Numbered from the stretch's first letter, positions 1-7,926 are shown. The stretch is 64,000 nt of DNA from Chelonobacter sp050613185 (GCF_050613185.1 NZ_CP192511.1:620001-684000), one strand, 5' to 3'. Notes: generated by a model not told the origin, from the letters alone. A program made the numbers and translations.

Positions 1-603
1 TAAACCGATAAACAATTTAAACAAATAATCGACAAAGCCGAGCGTCAGCCAGTTTTCCGCCATAAACGGATCACTGCTTTGATAAAAGGCGATCGCAAAG
101 AACATCAGCGTATCGCAGGCACTGCCGAAGGTCATCGAACAGCTCGGCGCAATCCACCAGGTTTTGAGTTGGCGTAAGCGATTGAATACTAACACGTCTA
201 ACAGTTGCCCGAACACATAAGCGGCAAAACTGGCAATCGCTATGCGGAAGACGAACAGATTAAAGGTCGCAAGTGCGGTCAGCCCTTGAAATTGTTGGTC
301 GACAAACAGCGTAGAAACCAGATAGCTGATCATCAATGCCGGAATCATCACCATAAAAATAATCTGGCGCGCCTCTTTTGCGCCGAACACGCGCACGGTC
401 AGATCGGTAGCTAAAAAGATAAACGGGAAAGTCAGCGTCCCCCACGTGGTGTGAAAGCTGAAATCGCTGAACGGCAACCGCACTTCAAAGGCGTATTGCA
501 CCAGATAATTGCTGGCGGTGATAATCAAAATATGGAAAAAACTAAGAATAATTAACGCATTGCGTTTTTGTTGTGTGCTAAAAAGCGAAGAGGCTGAAAA
601 CAT
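1..603 (-). CDS. yhhQ: Queuosine precursor transporter YhhQ (partial, runs off left edge)
   Basis: The frame is open for 201 codons from an ATG at 603 to the window edge, so the C-terminal end is missing. The product starts MFSASSLFSTQQKRNALIIL and has several hydrophobic segments. It includes the stretch TFPFIFLATDLTVRVFGAKE, typical of the YhhQ/VUT family of inner-membrane importers for preQ0 or preQ1, precursors of queuosine in tRNA. A good Shine-Dalgarno (AAAAAGG) lies 7 bases before the ATG and is part of a preQ1-I riboswitch-like fold, which supports the functional call. A tRNA-modification partner, queH, lies near 29 kb. Family assignment is by recognition; only the missing 3' end limits it. 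Confidence 0.85.
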   Translation of the reverse strand, partial: MFSASSLFSTQQKRNALIILSFFHILIITASNYLVQYAFEVRLPFSDFSFHTTWGTLTFPFIFLATDLTVRVFGAKEARQIIFMVMIPALMISYLVSTLFVDQQFQGLTALATFNLFVFRIAIASFAAYVFGQLLDVLVFNRLRQLKTWWIAPSCSMTFGSACDTLMFFAIAFYQSSDPFMAENWLTLGFVDYLFKLFIGL

Positions 604-610
604 AATAATA

Positions 611-645
611 CCTTTTTGTTGTGTTTGGGGGCGAGGGAACCCAAA
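611..645 (-). promoter_or_regulatory. preQ1-I riboswitch upstream of yhhQ
   Basis: On the minus strand the leader holds a 6-bp stem TTTGGG/CCCAAA (640-645 with 624-629). Its loop starts with TTC and is C-rich (TTCCCTCG), and an A-rich tail follows, ending in AAAAAGG (611 onward). The loop CCT can pair with the tail AGG to form the class I pseudoknot, which would bury the Shine-Dalgarno of yhhQ. Stem, GGTTC start, A-rich tail and RBS-containing pairing are the known hallmarks of preQ1-I riboswitches that control translation. Ligand binding is inferred. Confidence 0.8.
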
Positions 646-823
646 TAAAATGATAAATTGTATAAAGCTTAAATTGTATAAAGAGCGGTGATAATACGGA
701 TTTTTGTGCAAAAGGCAAGCGGAATGAATATTTGAGTTTGACCGCACTTTGCTATACACTATTGTCCCGTCCTGATAAGACTTTCTTATCTCAAAATCAT
801 CTCATTCACAGACTGGATTTCAA

Positions 824-2455
824 ATGGCTACCAATTATATTTTTGTGACGGGCGGTGTCGTATCTTCCCTCGGTAAAGGTATTGCTGCGGCATCTCTTGC
901 GGCAATTTTAGAAGCGCGTGGCTTAAACGTCACGATGATGAAACTTGACCCTTATATCAACGTCGACCCGGGCACAATGAGCCCAATTCAGCACGGTGAA
1001 GTGTTCGTGACCCAAGACGGCGCGGAAACCGACTTAGACTTAGGGCATTACGAGCGCTTTATCCGCACCAAAATGACCAAGCGCAACAATTTCACCACCG
1101 GTAAAATCTATTCCGAAGTGTTACGCAAAGAACGTCGCGGCGACTATTTGGGCGCAACCATTCAGGTGATTCCGCATATCACCAACGAAATCAAAGCGCG
1201 CGTGATTGACGGCGCAGCCGATCATGACGTGGCGATTGTCGAAGTCGGCGGCACGGTCGGTGATATTGAATCGTTACCGTTCTTAGAAGCCTTACGCCAA
1301 TTGGCGGTGCAAGTCGGACGCGAGCGCACCTTATTTATGCACCTGACGTTAGTGCCGTATATCGCCGCCGCAGGCGAATTGAAAACCAAACCGACCCAAC
1401 ACTCGGTGAAAGAGTTACTTTCCATCGGGATTCAACCGGATATTCTGATTTGCCGTTCCGATCGCAGCATTCCGGCGAATGAACGCGCCAAAATTGCCTT
1501 ATTCTGTAACGTCCCGGAAAAAGCAGTAGTGTCGCTGAAAGATGTCAGCTCGATTTACCAAATTCCGGCAATGTTGAAATCACAGGGCTTAGATGACTAT
1601 ATCTGCCAACGTTTCCATTTCGACTGTCCGGAGGCGGATCTGAGCGAATGGGAACAGGTGTTATACCGCGAAAGCAACCCAAGCAATGGTGACGTCACGA
1701 TTGGCATGGTCGGCAAATATATCGAACTGCCGGACGCATACAAATCGGTGAACGAAGCCTTGAAACACGCAGGTTTAAGCAACCGTTTAAGCGTGCATAT
1801 CAAATATATCGACTCGCAAGACATCGAATCCAAAGGCACCGATCTGCTGAAAGGCTTGGACGGCATTTTAGTGCCGGGCGGCTTCGGCTATCGTGGCGTG
1901 GAAGGCAAAATCATGACCGCCCAATACGCACGTGAAAACAACATTCCGTATTTGGGCATTTGTCTGGGAATGCAGGTCGCTCTGATTGAATACGCGCGCA
2001 ATGTGGCACGTTTAAGCAACGCCAACTCGACCGAATTTGACAAAAACACGCCGTATCCGGTGGTCGGTTTGATTACCGAATGGCAGGATGCCGAAGGCAA
2101 CGTCGAAACCCGTAGCGAAAGCTCCGATCTGGGCGGCACAATGCGCCTGGGGGCACAACTTTGCCACTTGATCGAAGGCACCAAAACGCACGAGATTTAC
2201 GGCGCAGACACCATCGAAGAACGCCACCGCCACCGCTATGAAGTGAACAACAATTTATTACCGCAAATCGAAGCGGCGGGCTTGAAAGTCAGCGGTTTGT
2301 CGGCGGATAAGAAATTGGTGGAAATCATCGAAATCCCGAACCACCCGTGGTTCGTCGCGGCGCAATTCCACCCTGAATTCACTTCAACCCCGCGCGACGG
2401 ACACCGCTTATTTAGCGGATTTGTTAAAGCTGCGAAAGAACATCAGAAAAAGTAA
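824..2455 (+). CDS. pyrG: CTP synthase
   Basis: This 543-residue enzyme makes CTP from UTP, ATP and glutamine in the last step of pyrimidine nucleotide synthesis. The N-terminal amidoligase domain has the P-loop-like GGVVSSLGKG near residue 10. The C-terminal class I glutaminase has the oxyanion motif PGGFGYRG near 350, the nucleophile in GICLGMQ near 379 and the His-Glu pair in FHPEF near 516. Length equals the family norm. The gene has its own upstream region and is closed by a strong hairpin terminator before eno. The pyrG-eno order is also common in Enterobacteriaceae. Confidence 0.98.
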   Translation: MATNYIFVTGGVVSSLGKGIAAASLAAILEARGLNVTMMKLDPYINVDPGTMSPIQHGEVFVTQDGAETDLDLGHYERFIRTKMTKRNNFTTGKIYSEVLRKERRGDYLGATIQVIPHITNEIKARVIDGAADHDVAIVEVGGTVGDIESLPFLEALRQLAVQVGRERTLFMHLTLVPYIAAAGELKTKPTQHSVKELLSIGIQPDILICRSDRSIPANERAKIALFCNVPEKAVVSLKDVSSIYQIPAMLKSQGLDDYICQRFHFDCPEADLSEWEQVLYRESNPSNGDVTIGMVGKYIELPDAYKSVNEALKHAGLSNRLSVHIKYIDSQDIESKGTDLLKGLDGILVPGGFGYRGVEGKIMTAQYARENNIPYLGICLGMQVALIEYARNVARLSNANSTEFDKNTPYPVVGLITEWQDAEGNVETRSESSDLGGTMRLGAQLCHLIEGTKTHEIYGADTIEERHRHRYEVNNNLLPQIEAAGLKVSGLSADKKLVEIIEIPNHPWFVAAQFHPEFTSTPRDGHRLFSGFVKAAKEHQKK

Positions 2456-2484
2456 GTAATTTGTTAAAATAAAAAAATAATTCG

Positions 2485-2513
2485 GTGCAGGAATCGTCAT
2501 TCCTGCACTTTTT
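2485..2513 (+). terminator. Rho-independent terminator after pyrG
   Basis: A perfect 10-bp stem GTGCAGGAAT / ATTCCTGCAC with loop CGTC is followed by TTTTT, 30 bases after the pyrG stop codon. It separates pyrG from eno. Confidence 0.9.
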
Positions 2514-2596
2514 ACAAGACAAATAAAACAAATCCCTTTAGTATATAACACAGTTTTTTAGTATTGATTTTAGTTTAATCACAAGAGGAAAATACA

Positions 2597-3898
2597 ATGG
2601 CAAAAATTGTTAAAGTAATTGGTCGTGAAATTATTGATTCTCGCGGAAATCCGACGGTTGAAGCAGAAGTGCATTTGGAAGGTGGCTTCGTTGGTTTAGC
2701 GGCTGCGCCATCAGGTGCATCGACCGGTTCGCGCGAAGCGTTGGAACTGCGTGACGGCGACAAATCGCGTTTCTTGGGTAAAGGCGTGTTGAAAGCGGTT
2801 GAAGCGGTAAACGGTCCGATTGCAAGTGCGGTTGTCGGCAAAGATGCGACAAACCAAGCCGAAATCGACCAAATCATGATCGATTTAGACGGTACTGACA
2901 ACAAATCCAAATTCGGCGCGAATGCCATTTTGGCGGTATCATTGGCGAATGCGAAAGCCGCGGCGGCATCCAAAGGCTTGCCATTGTACGCACACATTGC
3001 CGAATTAAACGGCACCCCTGGCGTTTACTCCATGCCTTTACCGATGATGAACATCATCAACGGTGGTGAACACGCTGACAACAACGTCGATATTCAAGAA
3101 TTTATGATTCAACCGGTCGGTGCGAAAACCTTGCGTGAAGCATTGCGTATCGGTGCGGAAGTATTCCACAACTTAGCAAAAGTATTGAAAGGCAAAGGTT
3201 TGAACACGGCAGTGGGTGACGAAGGTGGTTTCGCCCCTAACCTGGCGTCTAACGCTGACGCATTGGCATGCATCAAAGAAGCGGTGGAAAAAGCCGGTTA
3301 TGTGTTAGGCAAAGACGTGACCTTAGCGATGGACTGCGCCTCTTCTGAGTTCTACAACAAAGAAACCGGCAACTACGAAATGAAAGGCGAAGGCAAAACC
3401 TTCACTTCTCAAGAGTTCACGCATTACTTAGAAGAATTGACCAAACAATACCCAATCGTCTCTATCGAAGATGGTCAAGACGAATCCGACTGGGAAGGTT
3501 TTGCTTACCAAACTAAAGTATTGGGCGACCGTGTACAATTGGTCGGTGACGATCTGTTCGTAACCAACACCAAAATCTTAAAAGAAGGTATCGACAAAGG
3601 TATCGCCAACTCCATCTTGATCAAATTCAACCAAATCGGCTCTTTGACCGAAACCTTGGCGGCGATCAAAATGGCGAAAGATGCCGGTTACACCGCGGTT
3701 ATCTCTCACCGTTCAGGCGAGACCGAAGATGCGACTATCGCCGATTTAGCGGTCGGTACCGCAGCAGGTCAAATCAAAACCGGTTCAATGAGCCGTTCTG
3801 ACCGTGTTGCCAAATACAACCAATTAATCCGTATCGAAGAAGCGTTAGGTGCGAAAGCCCCGTTCAACGGCTTGAAAGAAGTGAAAGGTCAAGCGTAA
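2597..3898 (+). CDS. eno: Enolase
   Basis: This is a 433-residue glycolytic enzyme that converts 2-phosphoglycerate to phosphoenolpyruvate in the cytosol; in many bacteria it is also part of the RNA degradosome. Visible motifs are GNPTVEAEV near the N-terminus, the catalytic GDEGGFAPN near 208, the Mg-binding SIEDGQDE and GDDLFVTN, and the family signature ILIKFNQIGSLTETL with SHRSGETED after it. Shine-Dalgarno AAGAGGAAA precedes the ATG. The gene is visibly less GC-rich than its neighbours, as expected for codon selection in a very highly expressed gene. Confidence 0.98.
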   Translation: MAKIVKVIGREIIDSRGNPTVEAEVHLEGGFVGLAAAPSGASTGSREALELRDGDKSRFLGKGVLKAVEAVNGPIASAVVGKDATNQAEIDQIMIDLDGTDNKSKFGANAILAVSLANAKAAAASKGLPLYAHIAELNGTPGVYSMPLPMMNIINGGEHADNNVDIQEFMIQPVGAKTLREALRIGAEVFHNLAKVLKGKGLNTAVGDEGGFAPNLASNADALACIKEAVEKAGYVLGKDVTLAMDCASSEFYNKETGNYEMKGEGKTFTSQEFTHYLEELTKQYPIVSIEDGQDESDWEGFAYQTKVLGDRVQLVGDDLFVTNTKILKEGIDKGIANSILIKFNQIGSLTETLAAIKMAKDAGYTAVISHRSGETEDATIADLAVGTAAGQIKTGSMSRSDRVAKYNQLIRIEEALGAKAPFNGLKEVKGQA

Positions 3899-3920
3899 TT
3901 ATTACCTTAGCTAAATGAAG

Positions 3921-3955
3921 AAAAGGTTGTTTGAAGCGATTCAGACAACCTTTTT
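3921..3955 (+). terminator. Rho-independent terminator after eno
   Basis: A 14-bp stem (AAAAGGTTGTTTGA with TCAGACAACCTTTT, one G-T pair) is followed by a T-run. It lies 22 bases after the eno stop, inside what would be the leader of the next gene. Confidence 0.88.
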
Positions 3956-3981
3956 CTTTATCGAAAAGAGGAGGGCAATAT

Positions 3982-4383
3982 ATGTTCTATTTAGCATTGG
4001 AAGATCAACTGTTTATCGGACAAACAAAGCAGGTCGGCACCGGATCGGAACAACATGATCACCTCTCGGTAATCTTTGAAGATGACGGCGAAACCGGTTA
4101 TTTTTATGCTTTGGATACCCGCCAAGCCATGCCGATTGTCGATTCGCTGCACATTTATAACGCAAGTGCGGTCAGCGAAAAAGAAACAGCACGCAAGTTA
4201 CAAATCTGCTGGTCGCAAGGCGGCGATTTTGCCTTATTGCTGATTAATGATTATCCGCACGCCGCTTTTGATTTCGTCAAATTGATTGCCTACAACCACA
4301 GCAAATATCCCGAACCGGAATTCGGCAGTCTGTGGTCGCGCAAAGTGATTGACGATGAATTAGTCAAACACTGGCTGGCATAA
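3982..4383 (+). CDS. DUF2251-like small protein
   Basis: This is a 133-residue soluble protein with no signal peptide or membrane segment. It begins MFYLALEDQLFIGQTKQVGT and contains FEDDGETGYFYAL, which I associate with DUF2251; function is unknown. I start it at 3982 because AAAAGAGGAGGGC gives a strong Shine-Dalgarno there. The frame is open upstream to 3931 only because it reads through the eno terminator. A gene of this kind follows eno in Haemophilus as I recall. The reverse-strand cysE and a structured repeat lie downstream. Confidence 0.75.
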   Translation: MFYLALEDQLFIGQTKQVGTGSEQHDHLSVIFEDDGETGYFYALDTRQAMPIVDSLHIYNASAVSEKETARKLQICWSQGGDFALLLINDYPHAAFDFVKLIAYNHSKYPEPEFGSLWSRKVIDDELVKHWLA

Positions 4384-4589
4384 GCACGCATTTATGCAAA
4401 GTGCGGTTGCTGGCGGTGATCTGCACCCCAAAAGACAGAAAAATCCTTAAACTTTCTCAGTTTAAAAAAACAAGGCATTAGCGATCTTTAAGTCAAAATT
4501 TTGATCTTTGTCACATTTGGAATAAAAATCGAGTCAAATTTCAAAAAAGAGAGGGGAAAAATGGAAGTACGGTTTAGCCGCACTTCAAG
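4384..4589. other. Gap between the DUF2251-like gene and repeat A, with possible orphan gene start
   Basis: No complete gene is visible in these roughly 200 bases. They hold an AT-rich stretch, a CRP-like site (4497-4518), a strong Shine-Dalgarno (GAGAGGGGAAAA) directly before ATG at 4561, and then only 10 sense codons to a stop. A degenerate uptake-signal dyad (about 4563-4585) overlaps that mini-frame. The layout looks like the promoter and start of a gene whose body is gone. Confidence 0.4.
4497..4518 (+). promoter_or_regulatory. Possible CRP-binding site
   Basis: The half TCACATTT is perfect and the left half AATTTTGA matches the AAATGTGA consensus at six of eight positions, with six bases between them. 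No intact gene lies downstream, so its present role is unclear. Confidence 0.4.
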
Positions 4590-4790
4590 CTGATGACAAA
4601 GTCCCTTTCTCTAATCATTTCCCTCCCTCCGTATACGGAGGGAGGTGTCCGAAGGACGGAGGGAGGCATAAATCATTTTAAAAATGAATATGTTGTATTT
4701 TCATATTACTCCTCCCTCCCCATTTTTCTTGCGAAAAATGGTACTCCCTCCGCACACGGAGGGAGAGCAGTAAGTTTGTCCGCAATCTCA
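4590..4790. repeat. Structured 201-bp repeat, copy A
   Basis: This element runs from CTGATGACAAAGT to GCAATCTCA and is nearly identical to an inverted copy at 42360-42564. In order it contains a hairpin CCCTCCCTCCG/CGGAGGGAGG, the block TGTCCGAAGGACGGA, a G-rich arm, an AT-rich spacer, a C-rich arm, a hairpin CCATTTTT/AAAAATGG and a last hairpin CTCCCTCCG/CGGAGGGAG. It lies between converging genes and is bordered by uptake-signal dyads on both sides. Its ends are only weakly inverted (TGACAAAGT against GGACAAACT). Confidence 0.85.
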
Positions 4791-4810
4791 AGTGCGGTTT
4801 AACCGCACTT
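4790..4810. terminator. Uptake-signal dyad terminator 3' of cysE
   Basis: Two inverted uptake signals, AAGTGCGGTT and AACCGCACTT, form a 10-bp stem in the gap where cysE ends. Inverted uptake-signal pairs are known to serve as terminators in Pasteurellaceae. The T-run is poor on both sides, so strength is uncertain. Confidence 0.55.
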
Positions 4811-4827
4811 TGGTTTACCAAGACGAA

Positions 4828-5664
4828 TTAAATATTACGGAATTCACATTCCAACTGATCGTTGTCGGCAAAATACTGATCCATTTCGAATGAGGGTTTG
4901 GTTTGTTGGTGTTGGGCGATGATTTTCGCCGGTACGCCGGCGGCGGTGGCGTATTCCGGTACGGCTTGCAGCACTACTGATCCGGCGCCGATTTTGGCGA
5001 AGCGTCCGACTTCGATATTGCCGAGAATTTTTGCGCCTGCGCCGATCATCACGCCTTCGCGTACTTTCGGGTGGCGATCACCGCACTCTTTGCCTGTGCC
5101 GCCGAGAGTAACGCCTTGTAAAATCGAGACATCATCTTCAATCACCGCGGTTTCGCCGACCACAATGCCCGTGGCATGATCGAGCATAATGCCTTTGCCG
5201 ATCCGCGCGGCGGGGTGAATATCCACATCAAACGCAACCGAAATCTGGTTTTGCAGATAAATCGCCAGTGCCGTTCTGCCGGCTTGCCACAAATAATGGG
5301 TGATACGGTAGCTTTGCAGGGCGTGGTAGCCCTTCAGATATAGCAGTGGCGTGGAGCACATGTTGACCGCCGGATCACGCTCGCGTACCGCCAATAAATC
5401 ACAGGCGGCGTAGGCGATTAAATCCGGGTGCTGTTGATAAGCTTCTTCGATAATCTCTTTCAGCGCAATCGCCGGCATAATCGGATTGGACAGTTTATTT
5501 GCCAGAATATAACTGAGTGCCAAACCGAGATCGTAATGCTTCAAAATGGTGGCATGATAGAAACTTGCCAACATCGGTTCATTTTCCACCAGTTCTTTGG
5601 CTTCGCTGCGGATTGACAACCATAAATCGAGCAGTTTTTGCGGAGACATTTCGGTCATAATCAT
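4828..5664 (-). CDS. cysE: Serine O-acetyltransferase
   Basis: CysE transfers acetyl from acetyl-CoA to L-serine, giving O-acetylserine for cysteine synthesis. The N-terminal half is helical. The C-terminal half is a left-handed beta-helix of hexapeptide repeats (for example HPAARIGKGIMLDHATGIVV). The catalytic His-containing stretches DHATG and GDRHPKVREG are present. The chain ends in Ile (...ECEFRNI), the residue that in this family inserts into the CysK active site to form cysteine synthase complex. At 278 residues it is slightly longer than the H. influenzae enzyme, through a few N-terminal residues. The start overlaps the gpsA stop by four bases (ATGA), so the two are probably translationally coupled. 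Confidence 0.96.
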   Translation of the reverse strand: MIMTEMSPQKLLDLWLSIRSEAKELVENEPMLASFYHATILKHYDLGLALSYILANKLSNPIMPAIALKEIIEEAYQQHPDLIAYAACDLLAVRERDPAVNMCSTPLLYLKGYHALQSYRITHYLWQAGRTALAIYLQNQISVAFDVDIHPAARIGKGIMLDHATGIVVGETAVIEDDVSILQGVTLGGTGKECGDRHPKVREGVMIGAGAKILGNIEVGRFAKIGAGSVVLQAVPEYATAAGVPAKIIAQHQQTKPSFEMDQYFADNDQLECEFRNI

Positions 5665-6686
5665 TCTCTTGTATATTCTTCTTTACGCTCACGGCCTAGC
5701 AGGGCAAGCGCTGCGTCGCGAGCGTTTTTGCCGCAGAATAGCACTTGATAAATCTGTTCGGTAATCGGCATTTCGATCCCTTGCCGTTGTGCCAGCAGGT
5801 GAGTTTCTTTGGTGTTGTAGAAGCCTTCGACCACTTGTCCGATATTATCCAAGGCTTGTTGTGCGCTGAAGCCTTGTCCCAACATTAAGCCGAAACGGCG
5901 GTTGCGCGATTGGTTGTCGGTACAGGTCAACACCAAATCGCCCAAGCCGGCCATGCCCATAAAGGTTTCCGGCTGTGCGCCCAAGGATAAGCCCAAACGG
6001 GTGATTTCGGCAATGCCACGGGTGATCAGTGCGGTACGCGCATTCGCACCGAAGCCCATGCCATCGGAAATGCCGGCGCCAATCGCAATCACGTTTTTGA
6101 CGGCGCCGCCCAGTTGTACGCCAATCATGTCATTGTTGATATAGACACGGAAATGTTTGCTGCAATGAATGCGGGTTTGCACTTCACGCGCGAATTGCGC
6201 ATTGTCTGAAGCCAAAGCGATTGCCGTCGGCAAGCCGTTTGCCAGTTCTTTGGCAAAGGTCGGGCCGGACAACACCGCCAGCGGATAGTGGCTGCCGAGT
6301 TGTTCTTTCACCACTGCTTGCAATAAGCGTCCGCTATCCCGCTCCAAGCCTTTGGTTGCCCAAATCAGGCGGCTGTCGTTGCGCAACAGCGGTTTAATTT
6401 GGGCGATCACATCGCCGAACACATGGCTCGGCACGACTAATAAGATATCGCGCGAAGCTTGAATGGCAGTGCATAAACTCGGTTCGATAATCAGCGAGTC
6501 GGGAAAGGCGATATCCGGTAGAAATTCACGGTTTTGCCGTTCTTCGGCTAATCGTTGCAGATGGTGTTTATCGTGCCCCCACAGGTAAGTCGGGTAGCCG
6601 TTACGAGAAAACGCAATCGCCAGCGAAGTGCCGAAAGAACCTGCGCCAAGAACGGTGATCGGAGTGTTGGTTAGTGCGGTGGTCAT
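5661..6686 (-). CDS. gpsA: Glycerol-3-phosphate dehydrogenase [NAD(P)+]
   Basis: This 341-residue cytosolic enzyme reduces dihydroxyacetone phosphate to sn-glycerol 3-phosphate, the backbone of phospholipids. The N-terminal Rossmann motif GAGSFGTSLA sits near residue 15. Further landmarks are the LSGPTFAKE motif near 145, the catalytic lysine region GGAVKNVIAIGAGI near 200 and GMAGLGDLVLTC near 250. It is followed by cysE with a 4-base overlap, the same pairing as in H. influenzae. In many relatives secB lies directly upstream; here a toxin-antitoxin pair sits between them. Confidence 0.97.
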   Translation of the reverse strand: MTTALTNTPITVLGAGSFGTSLAIAFSRNGYPTYLWGHDKHHLQRLAEERQNREFLPDIAFPDSLIIEPSLCTAIQASRDILLVVPSHVFGDVIAQIKPLLRNDSRLIWATKGLERDSGRLLQAVVKEQLGSHYPLAVLSGPTFAKELANGLPTAIALASDNAQFAREVQTRIHCSKHFRVYINNDMIGVQLGGAVKNVIAIGAGISDGMGFGANARTALITRGIAEITRLGLSLGAQPETFMGMAGLGDLVLTCTDNQSRNRRFGLMLGQGFSAQQALDNIGQVVEGFYNTKETHLLAQRQGIEMPITEQIYQVLFCGKNARDAALALLGRERKEEYTRE

Positions 6687-6740
6687 ATTCTTTCCTATGT
6701 TGGCTTTTTATAATATGTTGATTTTATGGCTATTGATTAT

Positions 6741-7055
6741 TTAGAAAAAAGGAAAATTTGATGGATCAAGCGTATCGACTTCACTGCGTAAGATCCGTAA
6801 TAAAATAATTTGTGTTTCTGTGCGATAAAAATACAAATTATAGCGTTGATAAGGAAACATTAATAAATTTGGTTTAATGTCATTTCTGGCTGTTCCGAGC
6901 GTCATATTGCAATCACACAGGATATTCAGTGTCTGTATTAATCCGTTTTTAAATTTTTTGTTAGTTTCGGTAGAAAAATAACGTCGCCCGTATTCGGCAA
7001 TTTCATGAAGATCTTGAATAACCGCATTGGAACGAATAAGTTGGCGTTTATTCAT
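6741..7055 (-). CDS. RelE/ParE-family toxin
   Basis: This is a 104-residue basic protein of the RelE/ParE fold. It opens with MNKRQLIRSNAVIQDLHEIA and has a helical middle and the C-terminal strand pattern NLYFYRTETQIILLRIL typical of ParE toxins. I start it at the ATG at 7055, which overlaps the end of the upstream antitoxin frame by eight bases, the usual arrangement in type II modules. ParE toxins poison gyrase and RelE toxins cleave mRNA; the sequence does not decide between them. The module is inserted between gpsA and secB. Confidence 0.75.
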   Translation of the reverse strand: MNKRQLIRSNAVIQDLHEIAEYGRRYFSTETNKKFKNGLIQTLNILCDCNMTLGTARNDIKPNLLMFPYQRYNLYFYRTETQIILLRILRSEVDTLDPSNFPFF

Positions 7056-7230
7056 GAAAAATGGCGTCCAAATCCGTTTCCATATTTTCCCATACTTCAA
7101 ATTCGCTTTCTTCGGCTTGGTCGATCAGCGCACGCAGTTTCACACGTTGCGCTTCAACCGATTGGAGTTGGGCAAGATAGGCTTGTTTTGAAGCATTTTC
7201 TGTTAAAACAGATTGATTTGATAAGAGCAT
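7048..7230 (-). CDS. Antitoxin of type II module (ParD-like)
   Basis: This 60-residue acidic, helical protein is encoded directly before the ParE/RelE-like toxin and overlaps it by eight bases. The middle (LQSVEAQRVKLRALIDQAEE) resembles the toxin-wrapping helix of ParD-type antitoxins. The N-terminal ribbon-helix-helix part seems shorter than usual, so DNA binding is uncertain. A good Shine-Dalgarno (GGGAG) lies 7-8 bases before the ATG. The assignment rests mainly on position, size and acidity. Confidence 0.6.
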   Translation of the reverse strand: MLLSNQSVLTENASKQAYLAQLQSVEAQRVKLRALIDQAEESEFEVWENMETDLDAIFHE

Positions 7231-7320
7231 AGTTAATCTCCCTGTAATCTACGACGTCTGATAAATATCATACAGACGGCAAATAGACGATGCAATGATT
7301 TCAAGTTGCAATAAAACAAA

Positions 7321-7342
7321 ATCGCAGACATTTGCCTGCGAT
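7321..7342 (-). terminator. Terminator after secB
   Basis: A hairpin with arms ATCGCAG/CTGCGAT lies 29 bases after the secB stop. On the minus strand it is followed by TTTGTTTTA. T-runs on both sides could let it act in both directions. It cuts secB off from the antitoxin-toxin genes. Confidence 0.75.
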
Positions 7343-7370
7343 TTTTGCTAAAGTTGAACGAAATCCCGTC

Positions 7371-7886
7371 TTAGTGGGTGGTTTCGCTTTTTGCTTCGCC
7401 GCTGTTTTCAAGTTCGGCTTGTTGTGCTTCCAGTTGTTGCATAAACAGCGCGTCAAAGTTGACCGGCGACAGGTTCAGTGCCGGGAAAGTTCCGCGGTTC
7501 ACCAAGTTGGAAATCAGCTCGCGTGCATACGGGAACAACATATTCGGGCATTGTGCGGTCAGGCAGTGCGCCAGTTGTACGCCTTCCAAACCTAACACGG
7601 TGAACACACCGGCTTGTTTGACTTCACAGATAAACGCCACATCACCGCTGTCTTCCAGGGTGGTTTCTACGGTCAGATTCAAGCAGACTTCGTATAAACC
7701 TTCCGCCAATTCAACGGTTTCGGTGTTTAAGTTGAATTGCAGTTGCGGTTTCCACTCTTGTTGGAAAATGGTCGGTAGATTCGGTGCTTCAAACGACACA
7801 TCTTTTACATAAATACGTTGGATTTGTAAGGTCGGTTGCACCGCTTGTTCTTCGGTGTTTGCCGCTTGTGTATTTTCGTCAGCCAT
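7371..7886 (-). CDS. secB: Protein-export chaperone SecB
   Basis: This 171-residue cytosolic chaperone acts as a tetramer, holds secretory preproteins unfolded and passes them to SecA. The conserved core QRIYVKDVSFEAPNLP near residues 23-38 and the helical region CPNMLFPYARELISNLVNRG near 115-135 are clear, as is the Pro-Val-Asn-Phe motif after it. The C-terminal tail is acidic and slightly extended. Shine-Dalgarno AAGGGAG precedes the ATG. The rhodanese-like yibN lies upstream in the same direction, 40 bases away, an order shared with H. influenzae and E. coli. Confidence 0.96.
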   Translation of the reverse strand: MADENTQAANTEEQAVQPTLQIQRIYVKDVSFEAPNLPTIFQQEWKPQLQFNLNTETVELAEGLYEVCLNLTVETTLEDSGDVAFICEVKQAGVFTVLGLEGVQLAHCLTAQCPNMLFPYARELISNLVNRGTFPALNLSPVNFDALFMQQLEAQQAELENSGEAKSETTH

Positions 7887-7926
7887 GTTCAGCTCCCTTG
7901 CTTTAGTTGGAATCGTTAAAGTGAAA

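Noticed and set aside
509..691. 60-codon plus-strand frame opposite yhhQ
   Set aside because: It is antisense to the yhhQ start and its riboswitch and has no protein-like features.
774..790. GATAAGA/TCTTATC hairpin before pyrG as an attenuator
   Set aside because: The stem is short, has no T-run, and gammaproteobacterial pyrG is not known to use the Bacillus C-run mechanism. No supporting pattern is visible.
4593..4802. 69-codon open frame across repeat copy A, and a similar one across copy B (42355-42561)
   Set aside because: Both read the hairpin arms as Pro/Glu/Gly/Arg-rich peptide, lack a Shine-Dalgarno and follow the repeat, not a gene. Such frames are probably often misannotated.
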